The position numbers and the translations under genes were made by a program. Of a stretch of 7,237 bases of DNA, positions 1 to 5,807 are shown piece after piece. A model generated the notes under the pieces. The model saw nothing but the letters and a program-made list of their open reading frames with translations. It made no database searches and had not been told where the DNA came from. The stretch is from an uncultured Christensenellaceae bacterium (GTDB lineage Bacteria; Bacillota; Clostridia; Christensenellales; Pumilibacteraceae), in the NCBI GenBank assembly GCA_910588315.1, contig CAJUQF010000016.1:21956-29192 (forward strand). The letters run 5' to 3'. Position 1 is the first letter of the stretch. Each line of letters starts with the position of its first letter.

Positions 1-1369
1 GTATCTCACTCTTTATACCCTCTCTTTTCGGCGGGGTCGGACGGCTCATAAGATAATATCTGAGTTCGTCCAGACAGTGATCGTCGGTCTTTACCGGTCT
101 GTCGCCGTCGCCCCAGCGATAGCTTTTAAGTTCGCGAATGAGATTGACGCACGTGTCGAATATAAACAGACGCGGCTTGCCGTCGGTCATAAGATACTGT
201 TTGACGCGGTTTATACCCGTAAACAAGTCCTTATTGACGCGCGTATCTACGAGTATGCCGTTGTCGCAAAACAGTTCCGCGACCGACTTCTCTGCGTTCA
301 GAGTATGCTGTGACGCCGCACTGTCTATAAGCGTCGACACTCTGCCCTTTGCGTCGGTATGCCAGCCGAGCGCCGCGCTTATCCTTTTTATCTCGCGCGC
401 GTGATGATCGACCGCACGACCGGACTCGAAATGTTCGGCTACGACATACACGTTCCCGTCGTAGTCGACAGCGTACCAATGACATGACAGCGGATTATTC
501 AGACCCGGGTCTATGGACAGGCGATCCTGCCAATCTTTCGGGATATCGAACGGCGGTATGACATGCACGCGCTCGTCGAACTCGGTATACACCGCGCCTT
601 TCGCGTCCACGAATCTGCCGAACCGTCTTACGTCGCGTTCAGCGTCCGTCATAGCCGCGGACACCCTTTCCACTTCCGCGGGATCGAGATACGGGTTATC
701 CGCCCACTCCATAAAGATATGCCACACTTCGGGATCGTTATTGCTGTTCAGGTATATACGCTTATAAACGAACGTGAGTCCGAGCAGCGGCGTCATCGTG
801 CCGAATATCAAACCCTTTTTGTCGACCACGCGCATGGCGCACTCGTCGTAAATATCCTCCGGCGGCTCTTCGTCGAACCACACGTAATCGAGTGACGCGC
901 CGGCGAACTTGTCTCTGCCCGCCTCGCACGTTTTGAACCCTATCGTGCTTACGGTGCCGAACACGTTTTTTACCGCGATATAGTCTATCACTCCGCCCGA
1001 CGGCGACGAGCTTTTGCCGCTTTCCATTACGATATCCGCGATCCAATCGGGATTGAGATAACGCAGTATTTTCTTTTGCGCCACGTCGCGCTGGACCCTG
1101 CGCGACAGCGACACTACCCAACCGTCCGTGCGCTTGTTCTCGCGGTACGGATGTATACCGCGCGCGAGCCACACCGTTTCCACCGCGCCGCACTCGGTCT
1201 TACCCGTGCGGTTCCCGCCGAACACCCAGCGATTGCGCTTACCGCATTTATGGAATTCCATCTGCTTTGCATGTACTTTGTCCGTGTTGTAACGCAGCAG
1301 AGCATTGTTATCGTAACGCCGCTTTTGCTCGCGCTCGATAACGAGAATTTTTTCTATCGTTTCTCTCAC
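1..1369 (-). CDS. terL: Phage terminase large subunit (ATPase + nuclease), C-terminus cut by window edge
   Basis: The terminase large subunit is the motor that pumps phage DNA into the procapsid and cuts it. My minus-strand translation gives 456 residues with no stop before the window edge. Visible motifs, in order, are: Walker A GGNRTGKT (residues 51-58); Walker B VWFDEE (163-168), with Asp166 and the catalytic glutamate next to it; a coupling motif GTMTP (190-194); and a C-terminal RNase H-fold nuclease with acidic residues in SIDPG (Asp287), LIDSA (Asp349) and HCLDELRY (Asp434). This is the Terminase_6-type layout. The last motif normally lies close to the C-terminus, so only a short tail should be missing. 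The start is GTG at 1369, with GGAG 6 bases upstream. Both enzyme domains look intact. No small-subunit gene is seen upstream; the adjacent gene is on the other strand. Family assignment is firm. Whether the prophage is complete cannot be judged from here. Confidence 0.93.
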   Translation of the reverse strand, partial: MRETIEKILVIEREQKRRYDNNALLRYNTDKVHAKQMEFHKCGKRNRWVFGGNRTGKTECGAVETVWLARGIHPYRENKRTDGWVVSLSRRVQRDVAQKKILRYLNPDWIADIVMESGKSSSPSGGVIDYIAVKNVFGTVSTIGFKTCEAGRDKFAGASLDYVWFDEEPPEDIYDECAMRVVDKKGLIFGTMTPLLGLTFVYKRIYLNSNNDPEVWHIFMEWADNPYLDPAEVERVSAAMTDAERDVRRFGRFVDAKGAVYTEFDERVHVIPPFDIPKDWQDRLSIDPGLNNPLSCHWYAVDYDGNVYVVAEHFESGRAVDHHAREIKRISAALGWHTDAKGRVSTLIDSAASQHTLNAEKSVAELFCDNGILVDTRVNKDLFTGINRVKQYLMTDGKPRLFIFDTCVNLIRELKSYRWGDGDRPVKTDDHCLDELRYYLMSRPTPPKREGIKSEI

Positions 1370-1451
1370 AGGTATCTCCGTATATACTTTACAAACATAA
1401 CGGTTATCCGACAAAACATGCGTTCATCCGCTACTCGAAGTGGTGTAAAAC

Positions 1452-2102
1452 GTGAATATGACCGCACTGCTATCGGTAATGACCGCACTGACATTTTTTA
1501 TCATGCCAACTAAAACGACCCTGTACGACGATTCGCTCGCCGCCGTTGTTGATCTTCCGGCAGGCTATTTCGTTTTGCAAAGCGACACCGCCGCGCCGGA
1601 CGGCTACTTAAAGGTCGTTTACGATGATATCGACGGCTACGTCCGATCCGATTCCGTTAAGCAAGTGGACTATACGCCGGTCACCAAGTACGAGACCAAA
1701 GTAAAGTTTCGCTGCGACAACGATTCTCAACCGGTCAATCTGAGAAGCGAGCCGCGCCGCGCCGCAAACGTGATAATGGTACTTGCGGCGACGGACGGCG
1801 GACATTCTTACGGCGCTACGCTCGGCGACGAACTTATATCCGGCGCCGGCAACGTTTGGTATTACGTTAACGTAAACGGAACGCGCGGCTACTGTTATTC
1901 CGCGCATATAGAAGTCGAATCCACTCCTCCGAACATTATAGAAAAAGAAGAACCGCCAAACGTGCCGACCGATACCAAGCCCGTGACAGAAGAACCGGAA
2001 TCCATGCCGGGAGTCGCCGCTATCATATTTATAGTCGCACTGTGTCTGCCCGTTCCGTTTATAATGTTCTATCTGTTCCGCAAGCCGAAAGAAAAAGAGT
2101 AG
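1452..2102 (+). CDS. Membrane-anchored protein with two SH3-like domains
   Basis: The 216-residue product starts with a hydrophobic stretch (residues 4-18) that could be a signal peptide, although it lacks the usual N-terminal positive charge. An SH3-like unit follows at about 23-71 (ending DGYVRSDSVKQV). A clearer bacterial SH3 domain lies at about 94-155, with the hallmark VNLRSEP at its start and GTRGYCYSAHIE at its end. Next come a Pro/Glu-rich linker (157-186), one transmembrane helix (about 187-209) and a short basic tail. The expected topology is SH3 domains outside and tail inside. Bacterial SH3 domains often bind peptidoglycan or peptides; the actual ligand is unknown. The start is uncertain: GTG 1452 or ATG 1458, with only a weak purine-rich GAAG upstream. 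The gene lies antisense between a possible phage regulator and terL and converges with the former across 10 bases. It could be a phage accessory ('moron') gene or a chromosomal gene. Confidence 0.8.
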   Translation: MNMTALLSVMTALTFFIMPTKTTLYDDSLAAVVDLPAGYFVLQSDTAAPDGYLKVVYDDIDGYVRSDSVKQVDYTPVTKYETKVKFRCDNDSQPVNLRSEPRRAANVIMVLAATDGGHSYGATLGDELISGAGNVWYYVNVNGTRGYCYSAHIEVESTPPNIIEKEEPPNVPTDTKPVTEEPESMPGVAAIIFIVALCLPVPFIMFYLFRKPKEKE

Positions 2103-2115
2103 CGAATATCCGCTA
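2100..2115. repeat. Short inverted repeat joining two convergent stop codons
   Basis: TAGCG (2100-2104), a 6-base loop AATATC and CGCTA (2111-2115) form a 5-bp stem. Its outer ends are the TAG stops of the SH3-protein gene (plus strand) and the helical-protein gene (minus strand). There is no following T-run on either strand, so it is a weak terminator candidate at best. Confidence 0.35.
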
Positions 2116-2550
2116 TACGGCAGCCGTATTACCTATCGTGTCCCCGATAGATTCCGTAGCGAATAAAGTATTTTTCTTTATGCGCGGCTTTTTAACGAGT
2201 TTAAACAAATACGAGAATTCTTCGTTCGCTCGTTCGACGGTATAACCGGCAATCTCCAAATGCGAAAAAGCCTCGTCCGTAAGACGCGTGTCCGCTCCGG
2301 ACATAACGCATGCGACGAGCAATCCGAACTTTTCGCCCAGCCCGCGTTCCATGAATCCGTATAATACTTTGAGATTGCAAATATCTATACGGCGGTTATC
2401 GAGCGCGATCAAATTCTTCACGACTTTCTCCGCCGGCGATATCATGTCCGCAATGAGCGTATCCTGTTCGCGTTCTATCGCATCCTGCAATCCGTATAGC
2501 ATCGGATAAAGCAAAATTATCTTCTCCACGATCGATTTTCTTCTATACAT
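2113..2550 (-). CDS. Small helical protein, possible ArpU/RinA-like phage late regulator
   Basis: This 145-residue protein is not firmly recognised. It is predicted to be largely helical. The N-terminus reads SIVEKIILLYPMLYGLQDAI (residues 6-25), and residues 87-118 (including LTDEAFSHLEIAGYTVERA) look like the sigma-70 region 4-type helix-turn-helix that ends ArpU/RinA regulators. Those proteins have a similar length, a similar opening (an 'LLYYP'-like block followed by a helical coil), and a position just before the terminase genes in phages of Gram-positive bacteria. The low-complexity C-terminus (about 122-145) is not part of that pattern. I chose ATG 2550 because GGAGG at 2567-2563 lies 12 bases upstream, whereas the in-frame TTG at 2559 would be only 3 bases from it. 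A transcript from this gene towards terL would be antisense to the SH3-protein gene. The existence of the gene is likely; the function is inference. Confidence 0.65.
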   Translation of the reverse strand: MYRRKSIVEKIILLYPMLYGLQDAIEREQDTLIADMISPAEKVVKNLIALDNRRIDICNLKVLYGFMERGLGEKFGLLVACVMSGADTRLTDEAFSHLEIAGYTVERANEEFSYLFKLVKKPRIKKNTLFATESIGDTIGNTAAV

Positions 2551-2601
2551 TATATACAAATTCCTCCGTGCAAATCATATTTTCACGCGCAGTTTATCAC
2601 C

Positions 2602-2631
2602 TAATTACTGACATATGTATGTCAGTAATTA
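2602..2631. promoter_or_regulatory. Perfect 30-bp palindrome, candidate operator or recombination site
   Basis: Two perfect 14-bp arms (TAATTACTGACATA and its reverse complement) flank a 2-base TG centre. The arms are AT-rich and neither strand shows a terminator-style T-run directly after them, so an intrinsic terminator is unlikely. The site lies about 50 bases upstream of the minus-strand gene starting at 2550, where a repressor or activator would bind. Palindromes of this size and shape are typical binding sites for dimers of TetR-like or similar regulators. No such regulator gene is in the window. The 2-base asymmetric centre would also fit a serine-recombinase crossover, but that is speculative. 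Confidence 0.6.
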
Positions 2632-2734
2632 TTTATCGGTAAAATTTGTGCAAATTGCATAAAAATTCATATATTCACGATGTCGAACGAACCGTATATA
2701 ACGCGACGACAATGTAAAAGCCGAATGATCGCAC

Positions 2735-2765
2735 AAAAAAAGAGCGACACGATCGCTCCTTTTTT
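2735..2765. terminator. Bidirectional Rho-independent terminator
   Basis: GAGCGA (2742-2747) and TCGCTC (2753-2758) form a perfect 6-bp stem around a 5-base loop. On the minus strand the stem is followed at once by seven Ts (2741-2735). On the plus strand it is followed by C and then six Ts (2760-2765). The minus orientation serves the hydrolase gene, which stops at 2792. In the plus orientation it would end any transcript coming from the 2632-2740 gap. Confidence 0.85.
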
Positions 2766-2791
2766 ATCGAATATCTATTTATCGTATATCG

Positions 2792-3952
2792 TTATTCTTT
2801 TTGTTCCGGCTCGCCTTGCGCGGGAGATCCCGTATCGGAGCTGCCGTCGGTTTGCGGCGATACGCCATCGCACTCTTTTTCGGACACAGTCGACGGCACT
2901 GCCACGTCGGTATTATCTTCCGCCGCAGCCGTTTGCTCGATTTTTTCTTTTTGTTCGCCTGTTTCGCTCGACTCGTCGGTCACGGACGCCGTCTTAGGTT
3001 TTTTGGGTCTGTCTATAAACTTGCTGTCGGGGAAATTCGCGGCGATAAACTCGGTGAACTCGCGCCCATACGTTTCCCTATCGCGAATATACGAACAAGC
3101 GTGTTCGGCATCCGCTACGGCAACGAATTTTTTATTCGCGGAACTACATGCATCGAACAGTTTTTGACCGAGCGCGAACGGTACGAATTTGTCTTTTTCG
3201 CCGTGGAAGAACAATGCCGGCACCGACATTTTTGCCGCAAACGGCATAATATCCGCATCGTACAGCGAATAGCCGTGAACGAGTTTCAGACCCGTATTAT
3301 ATAAATGAATAAAACATTGCGGCAAACCGGCATTCTTCAAACTCGCGCGACATTGATCGTACTGCGACGAAAATCCGCAATCGTCTATAACGCACTTGAC
3401 CTGCGGCGGCGGTTCCATGCCTGCGGCGGCAATTACCGTCGAGCCGCCCATCGAAATACCGTAAAGCGCGATCTCGACGGTTTCGCCGTACATCGCGATA
3501 ATCTTATCTATCCAGCGCAACAGATCGAACCTGTCGATCCATGCCATACCGACCTTGCCTTCCGACCCTTCGTGTCCGCGCATCGTCGGAAGAAACACGT
3601 CGAACCCGCGATCGAAAAACATTTCCGCTTGCGGCTGCAACGCGCGATAACACGAGCCGTAGCCGTGACAGCATATCGCGACGAGACGGGGCTGACCTTC
3701 GGGCTGTTTAATAAGCGTGCCTGCGAGTTTGCATCCGTCGTAAGCGGTTATCGAAATCTTCTGCGTGCAGTATTCCCAATCGTCAAACCACTCTTCGTCC
3801 ACACCGTACTTTTCGGGAATGCTTTCGCTGTCTTTGGCTTTGCGCCTGCCGACTACGTTATGCACGAACACGAGCGCGCCGATCACGAACGATAACGCAA
3901 CAACGACGATCACCGCCGCTATTACTATCAATGCTATCATCCAACCTTGCAT
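2792..3952 (-). CDS. Membrane-anchored serine alpha/beta hydrolase with acidic C-terminal tail
   Basis: The 386-residue protein begins with one transmembrane segment (about residues 5-33), followed by HNVVGRRKAK. The positive charges after the helix favour a cytoplasmic catalytic domain. The alpha/beta hydrolase fold spans about 60-308. It has an oxyanion-side motif HGYGS (96-100), the nucleophile elbow GISMGG with Ser167, Asp254 in GEKDKFVP and His284 in AEHACSY, so the triad is complete. The layout resembles the YqkD-type hydrolases common in Bacillota, which are mostly uncharacterised esterase- or peptidase-like enzymes; the substrate is unknown. Residues from about 313 onwards form a long low-complexity tail rich in E, D, S, T and Q that is not part of the fold. 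The start ATG at 3952 has GGAGG 5 bases upstream. The gene is monocistronic, lying between a perfect consensus promoter and a strong terminator. Confidence 0.9.
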   Translation of the reverse strand: MQGWMIALIVIAAVIVVVALSFVIGALVFVHNVVGRRKAKDSESIPEKYGVDEEWFDDWEYCTQKISITAYDGCKLAGTLIKQPEGQPRLVAICCHGYGSCYRALQPQAEMFFDRGFDVFLPTMRGHEGSEGKVGMAWIDRFDLLRWIDKIIAMYGETVEIALYGISMGGSTVIAAAGMEPPPQVKCVIDDCGFSSQYDQCRASLKNAGLPQCFIHLYNTGLKLVHGYSLYDADIMPFAAKMSVPALFFHGEKDKFVPFALGQKLFDACSSANKKFVAVADAEHACSYIRDRETYGREFTEFIAANFPDSKFIDRPKKPKTASVTDESSETGEQKEKIEQTAAAEDNTDVAVPSTVSEKECDGVSPQTDGSSDTGSPAQGEPEQKE

Positions 3953-3969
3953 AATTGCCTCCGTTTTTA

Positions 3970-3998
3970 ATTATAACATAACTGCGAATCACTGTCAA
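3970..3998 (-). promoter_or_regulatory. Perfect-consensus SigA promoter of the hydrolase gene
   Basis: On the minus strand, TTGACA (3998-3993), a 17-base spacer and TATAAT (3975-3970) match the housekeeping consensus exactly. There is also an extended -10 TG (TGT before the hexamer). Transcription should start about 7 bases past the -10, giving a short leader that contains GGAGG and leads to ATG 3952. The promoter lies in the 68-base gap between the regulator stop and the hydrolase start, so the hydrolase does not depend on read-through. Confidence 0.9.
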
Positions 3999-4020
3999 GC
4001 GCGAGTCTCGCCATTATTCG

Positions 4021-4986
4021 TTACTCGTCGAGATACGCTAAAGCGAATTGAATATCCTGCGGATAGTCTCCGAAATGCCTGCCGAAAACATTAAACCCGC
4101 CCTGATTAGTCGACGTCGGCTTATTACCGAATTTAAACTCCACGCAATTTCCTTTGTCCAAATGCAGTTTAAGAAGACCGATCTTATCGTTTACCGTCTG
4201 TCCGTTTATACTCACGCCGTCGCCCGTTATCGTCAAAGTCACTATAACGCCGTGCTGAGTGTCCGTAGATCTCCACCAAGCGGGATTCTGCAATCCTCTG
4301 TGATCGCCGTAATCTCCGCGGCTCGTCCACGTGCCGAGTTCGACGTCGTTTATCCAAAACGTTATATCCGAAAGATAATTATTATCGAAATACGGCGCTT
4401 CCGAACAAAGCTCGAGCGACAGCGACAGTTCTATTACTTTGTGATCCTTCGCTATGCGATTGCCGAATCTGTAAGAAATAATACCGGCGGTCGTATAAAC
4501 AAGCTGCGCATCGAATCGTTCCGGATGATAGCAGTTGTCGTTAAGATGAGCATACTGTTTTTCCGACGTACAGAAATTGAAGTCGCTGCCGATAAACTCG
4601 GTAAACTGCCCTACTCCGAGCGACTGCGAAAAACTGTTTATCTGCGCCGTTTCCGACCGCATGCTGTAATGAAAACGCAGGTCCACGCCGCGCAGATCGC
4701 GTACTACCGCCTTTTGCGTTCCGGAAGAACTCGACCTGTAAAATACGTTCACAAGATCGGCTTTTTCCATTTTATCCAGATGATATAGCAGCGTCGTCAT
4801 CGGTATGCCGAGATCGCGCACAAGCTGCGACACCGCGATCGTGTACGGCTCGCTCTGCAATCTCCGCAAAATATTGAGCCTGGTCTCGTTGCCGAGCGCG
4901 TCGCAAACCTTTGCTATACGGGGAATATCCTCCTCGTTTTTCAAATTGAACCTGACTATCGCACCCGATTGTTTGAGAGTTTTCAT
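4021..4986 (-). CDS. Winged-helix (ArsR-type) transcriptional regulator with large C-terminal beta-rich domain
   Basis: The 321-residue protein has an N-terminal winged helix-turn-helix at about 21-85. DALGNETRLNILRRL is the usual ArsR opening helix, and VSQLVRDLGIPMTTLLYHLDKMEKADLV holds the recognition helix and wing. A linker follows. The C-terminal domain (about 185-318) carries SDITFWINDVELGTWTSRGD, NPAWW and GGFNVFGRHFGDYPQDI. These blocks recur in a Bacillota group of ArsR-like regulators whose second domain looks beta-sandwich or jelly-roll in character and may sense a ligand. No metal-binding Cys box typical of ArsR/SmtB is seen. The upstream in-frame ATG at 5016 is rejected as the start because it lies inside the promoter spacer; ATG 4986 has only a weak GGA. 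A second promoter further upstream may also feed the gene. The divergent surface-protein operon is the most likely target, by position only. Confidence 0.88.
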   Translation of the reverse strand: MKTLKQSGAIVRFNLKNEEDIPRIAKVCDALGNETRLNILRRLQSEPYTIAVSQLVRDLGIPMTTLLYHLDKMEKADLVNVFYRSSSSGTQKAVVRDLRGVDLRFHYSMRSETAQINSFSQSLGVGQFTEFIGSDFNFCTSEKQYAHLNDNCYHPERFDAQLVYTTAGIISYRFGNRIAKDHKVIELSLSLELCSEAPYFDNNYLSDITFWINDVELGTWTSRGDYGDHRGLQNPAWWRSTDTQHGVIVTLTITGDGVSINGQTVNDKIGLLKLHLDKGNCVEFKFGNKPTSTNQGGFNVFGRHFGDYPQDIQFALAYLDE

Positions 4987-4995
4987 GATATTTCC

Positions 4996-5024
4996 ATTAT
5001 ACAACGATTTACGCATAAATGCAA
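4996..5024 (-). promoter_or_regulatory. Proximal promoter of the regulator gene, nearly leaderless
   Basis: On the minus strand, TTGCAT (5024-5019), a 17-base spacer and TATAAT (5001-4996) match five of six and six of six consensus bases. The -10 ends only 9 bases before ATG 4986, so the expected transcription start near 4989 leaves a leader of about 3 bases. That would make the message leaderless or almost so. The promoter also rules out translation from ATG 5016 on this transcript. Confidence 0.75.
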
Positions 5025-5090
5025 CTATAAAATTAGTAGTACAGCCGTTTTTTATCTAATTTTATAAACCGTAAACTTTCGATTTATCTA

Positions 5091-5119
5091 TTGAATATAT
5101 CGCGCCGATTATGTAAAAT
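5091..5119 (+). promoter_or_regulatory. Promoter of the two-gene surface protein operon
   Basis: TTGAAT (5091-5096), a 17-base spacer and TAAAAT (5114-5119) fit a SigA promoter, with TG directly before the -10. The expected start is near 5126, giving a leader of about 36 bases with AAGGAG at 5151-5156 and ATG at 5162. It overlaps an opposing promoter. Confidence 0.7.
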
Positions 5120-5136
5120 TAAATTGACCGAGTCAA
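5108..5136 (-). promoter_or_regulatory. Opposing promoter reading towards the regulator gene
   Basis: On the minus strand, TTGACT (5136-5131), a 17-base spacer and CATAAT (5113-5108) make a plausible SigA promoter. It lies face to face with, and overlaps, the plus-strand operon promoter, so the two polymerases would exclude each other. A transcript from here would carry a leader of about 115 bases before the regulator start at 4986 and would run through the proximal promoter. Confidence 0.5.
5124..5136. promoter_or_regulatory. Small dyad at the operon transcription start, candidate operator
   Basis: TTGAC (5124-5128), centre CGA and GTCAA (5132-5136) form a perfect 5-bp dyad. It covers the predicted start of the plus-strand operon and the -35 of the opposing promoter. 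A dimeric winged-helix protein bound here would affect both directions. It is short enough to arise by chance. Confidence 0.4.
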
Positions 5137-5161
5137 ATACTAATCGGGAAAAGGAGCCGAC

Positions 5162-5797
5162 ATGAAAAAACTATGCAAGTCTTTGTTATTCGCCGCGGCG
5201 ATAGTCGCGGTTTTGCCGTGCGCGGCATGTGCGCAAAACACCGCGAAAGGCGCACGAGGTCCGGACCTCGGCAACAACGGCGCCGCGATCGAAATAACGT
5301 CAAACGATTTGCGTCAAGCAAGCGGCGTAATGAATGTCGACGGCAACGCATACACGTCGGTCACGTCAAACTCTTTGATAGCGGGCGGCAGTATGCAAAA
5401 CGGGACGTTCTCATGCACGGTACGTTCCACCAATCAAACGGACAGCGGCATAGTGTTCGGATTATCGCGCGAAAATCGGGAGTATTTCTGGGAAGCGGGC
5501 GTAAGTTATTATTTCTATTTTCTCGGACAGGGCGGGTACGCATATCTCGGCAAAGTAAATAACGGCTGGTATATCCTGCAAACAAAGAAAATAGACGCTA
5601 TAAACGCCGAACACGCCTACGAACTCAAGGTCGTCAAAAACGGCAACCGCATGGTATGCTTTGTCGACGGCGAACTCATGTTCGGCTACAAAGATCTCGA
5701 AAACTCGCTTACCGGCAAAGAATACGGACTGAGAACGGGCGCACCCGGTGTGACTTTCGCCGATTTCCAAGTTACTTCGGAAATCGACTATATATAA
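5162..5797 (+). CDS. Secreted LamG/DUF1080-like beta-sandwich protein
   Basis: The 211-residue product opens with a typical signal peptide: MKKLCK, then a hydrophobic core (8-19). The cleavage site is probably A-C-A before Gln25. A lipid attachment at Cys23 or Cys20 is possible, but neither has a good lipobox, because the -3 position is not Leu and -1 of Cys20 is Pro. Residues about 65-206 fit a concanavalin A-like (LamG/DUF1080-type) sandwich: GTFSCTV, DSGIVFGLS, YYFYFLGQGGYAYLGKV, YELKVVKNGNRMVCFVDGE and a closing VTFADFQV strand. Such domains usually bind glycans; no catalytic residues are recognisable. AAGGAG lies 5 bases before the ATG. The next gene follows after 10 bases and carries a related domain, so the two probably act together at the cell surface. 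Confidence 0.85.
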   Translation: MKKLCKSLLFAAAIVAVLPCAACAQNTAKGARGPDLGNNGAAIEITSNDLRQASGVMNVDGNAYTSVTSNSLIAGGSMQNGTFSCTVRSTNQTDSGIVFGLSRENREYFWEAGVSYYFYFLGQGGYAYLGKVNNGWYILQTKKIDAINAEHAYELKVVKNGNRMVCFVDGELMFGYKDLENSLTGKEYGLRTGAPGVTFADFQVTSEIDYI

Positions 5798-5807
5798 GGA
5801 GCTTATG

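Noticed and set aside
1383..1388. TATACT as a -10 for the SH3 gene
   Set aside because: No acceptable -35 lies 16-18 bases upstream (only TTTCTC), so the promoter call is not supported.
1076..1513. Plus-strand open frame overlapping the terL start and the SH3 gene start
   Set aside because: It would overlap both well-supported genes and has neither a domain nor a ribosome binding site.
2680..2997. Plus-strand open frame of 105 codons in the intergenic gap
   Set aside because: It runs straight through the bidirectional terminator and into the hydrolase gene in antisense, with no Shine-Dalgarno sequence.
3305..3895. Plus-strand open frame of 196 codons
   Set aside because: It is antisense to the hydrolase catalytic domain, which has a complete triad. 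The plus product has a composition typical of a shadow frame.
4001..4011. GCGAG-T-CTCGC palindrome between regulator and hydrolase as a terminator
   Set aside because: A 1-base centre cannot form a hairpin loop with the full stem, and no T-run follows on either strand.
4048..4788. Plus-strand open frame of 246 codons
   Set aside because: It is a shadow of the winged-helix regulator. It has no ribosome binding site and no recognisable domain.
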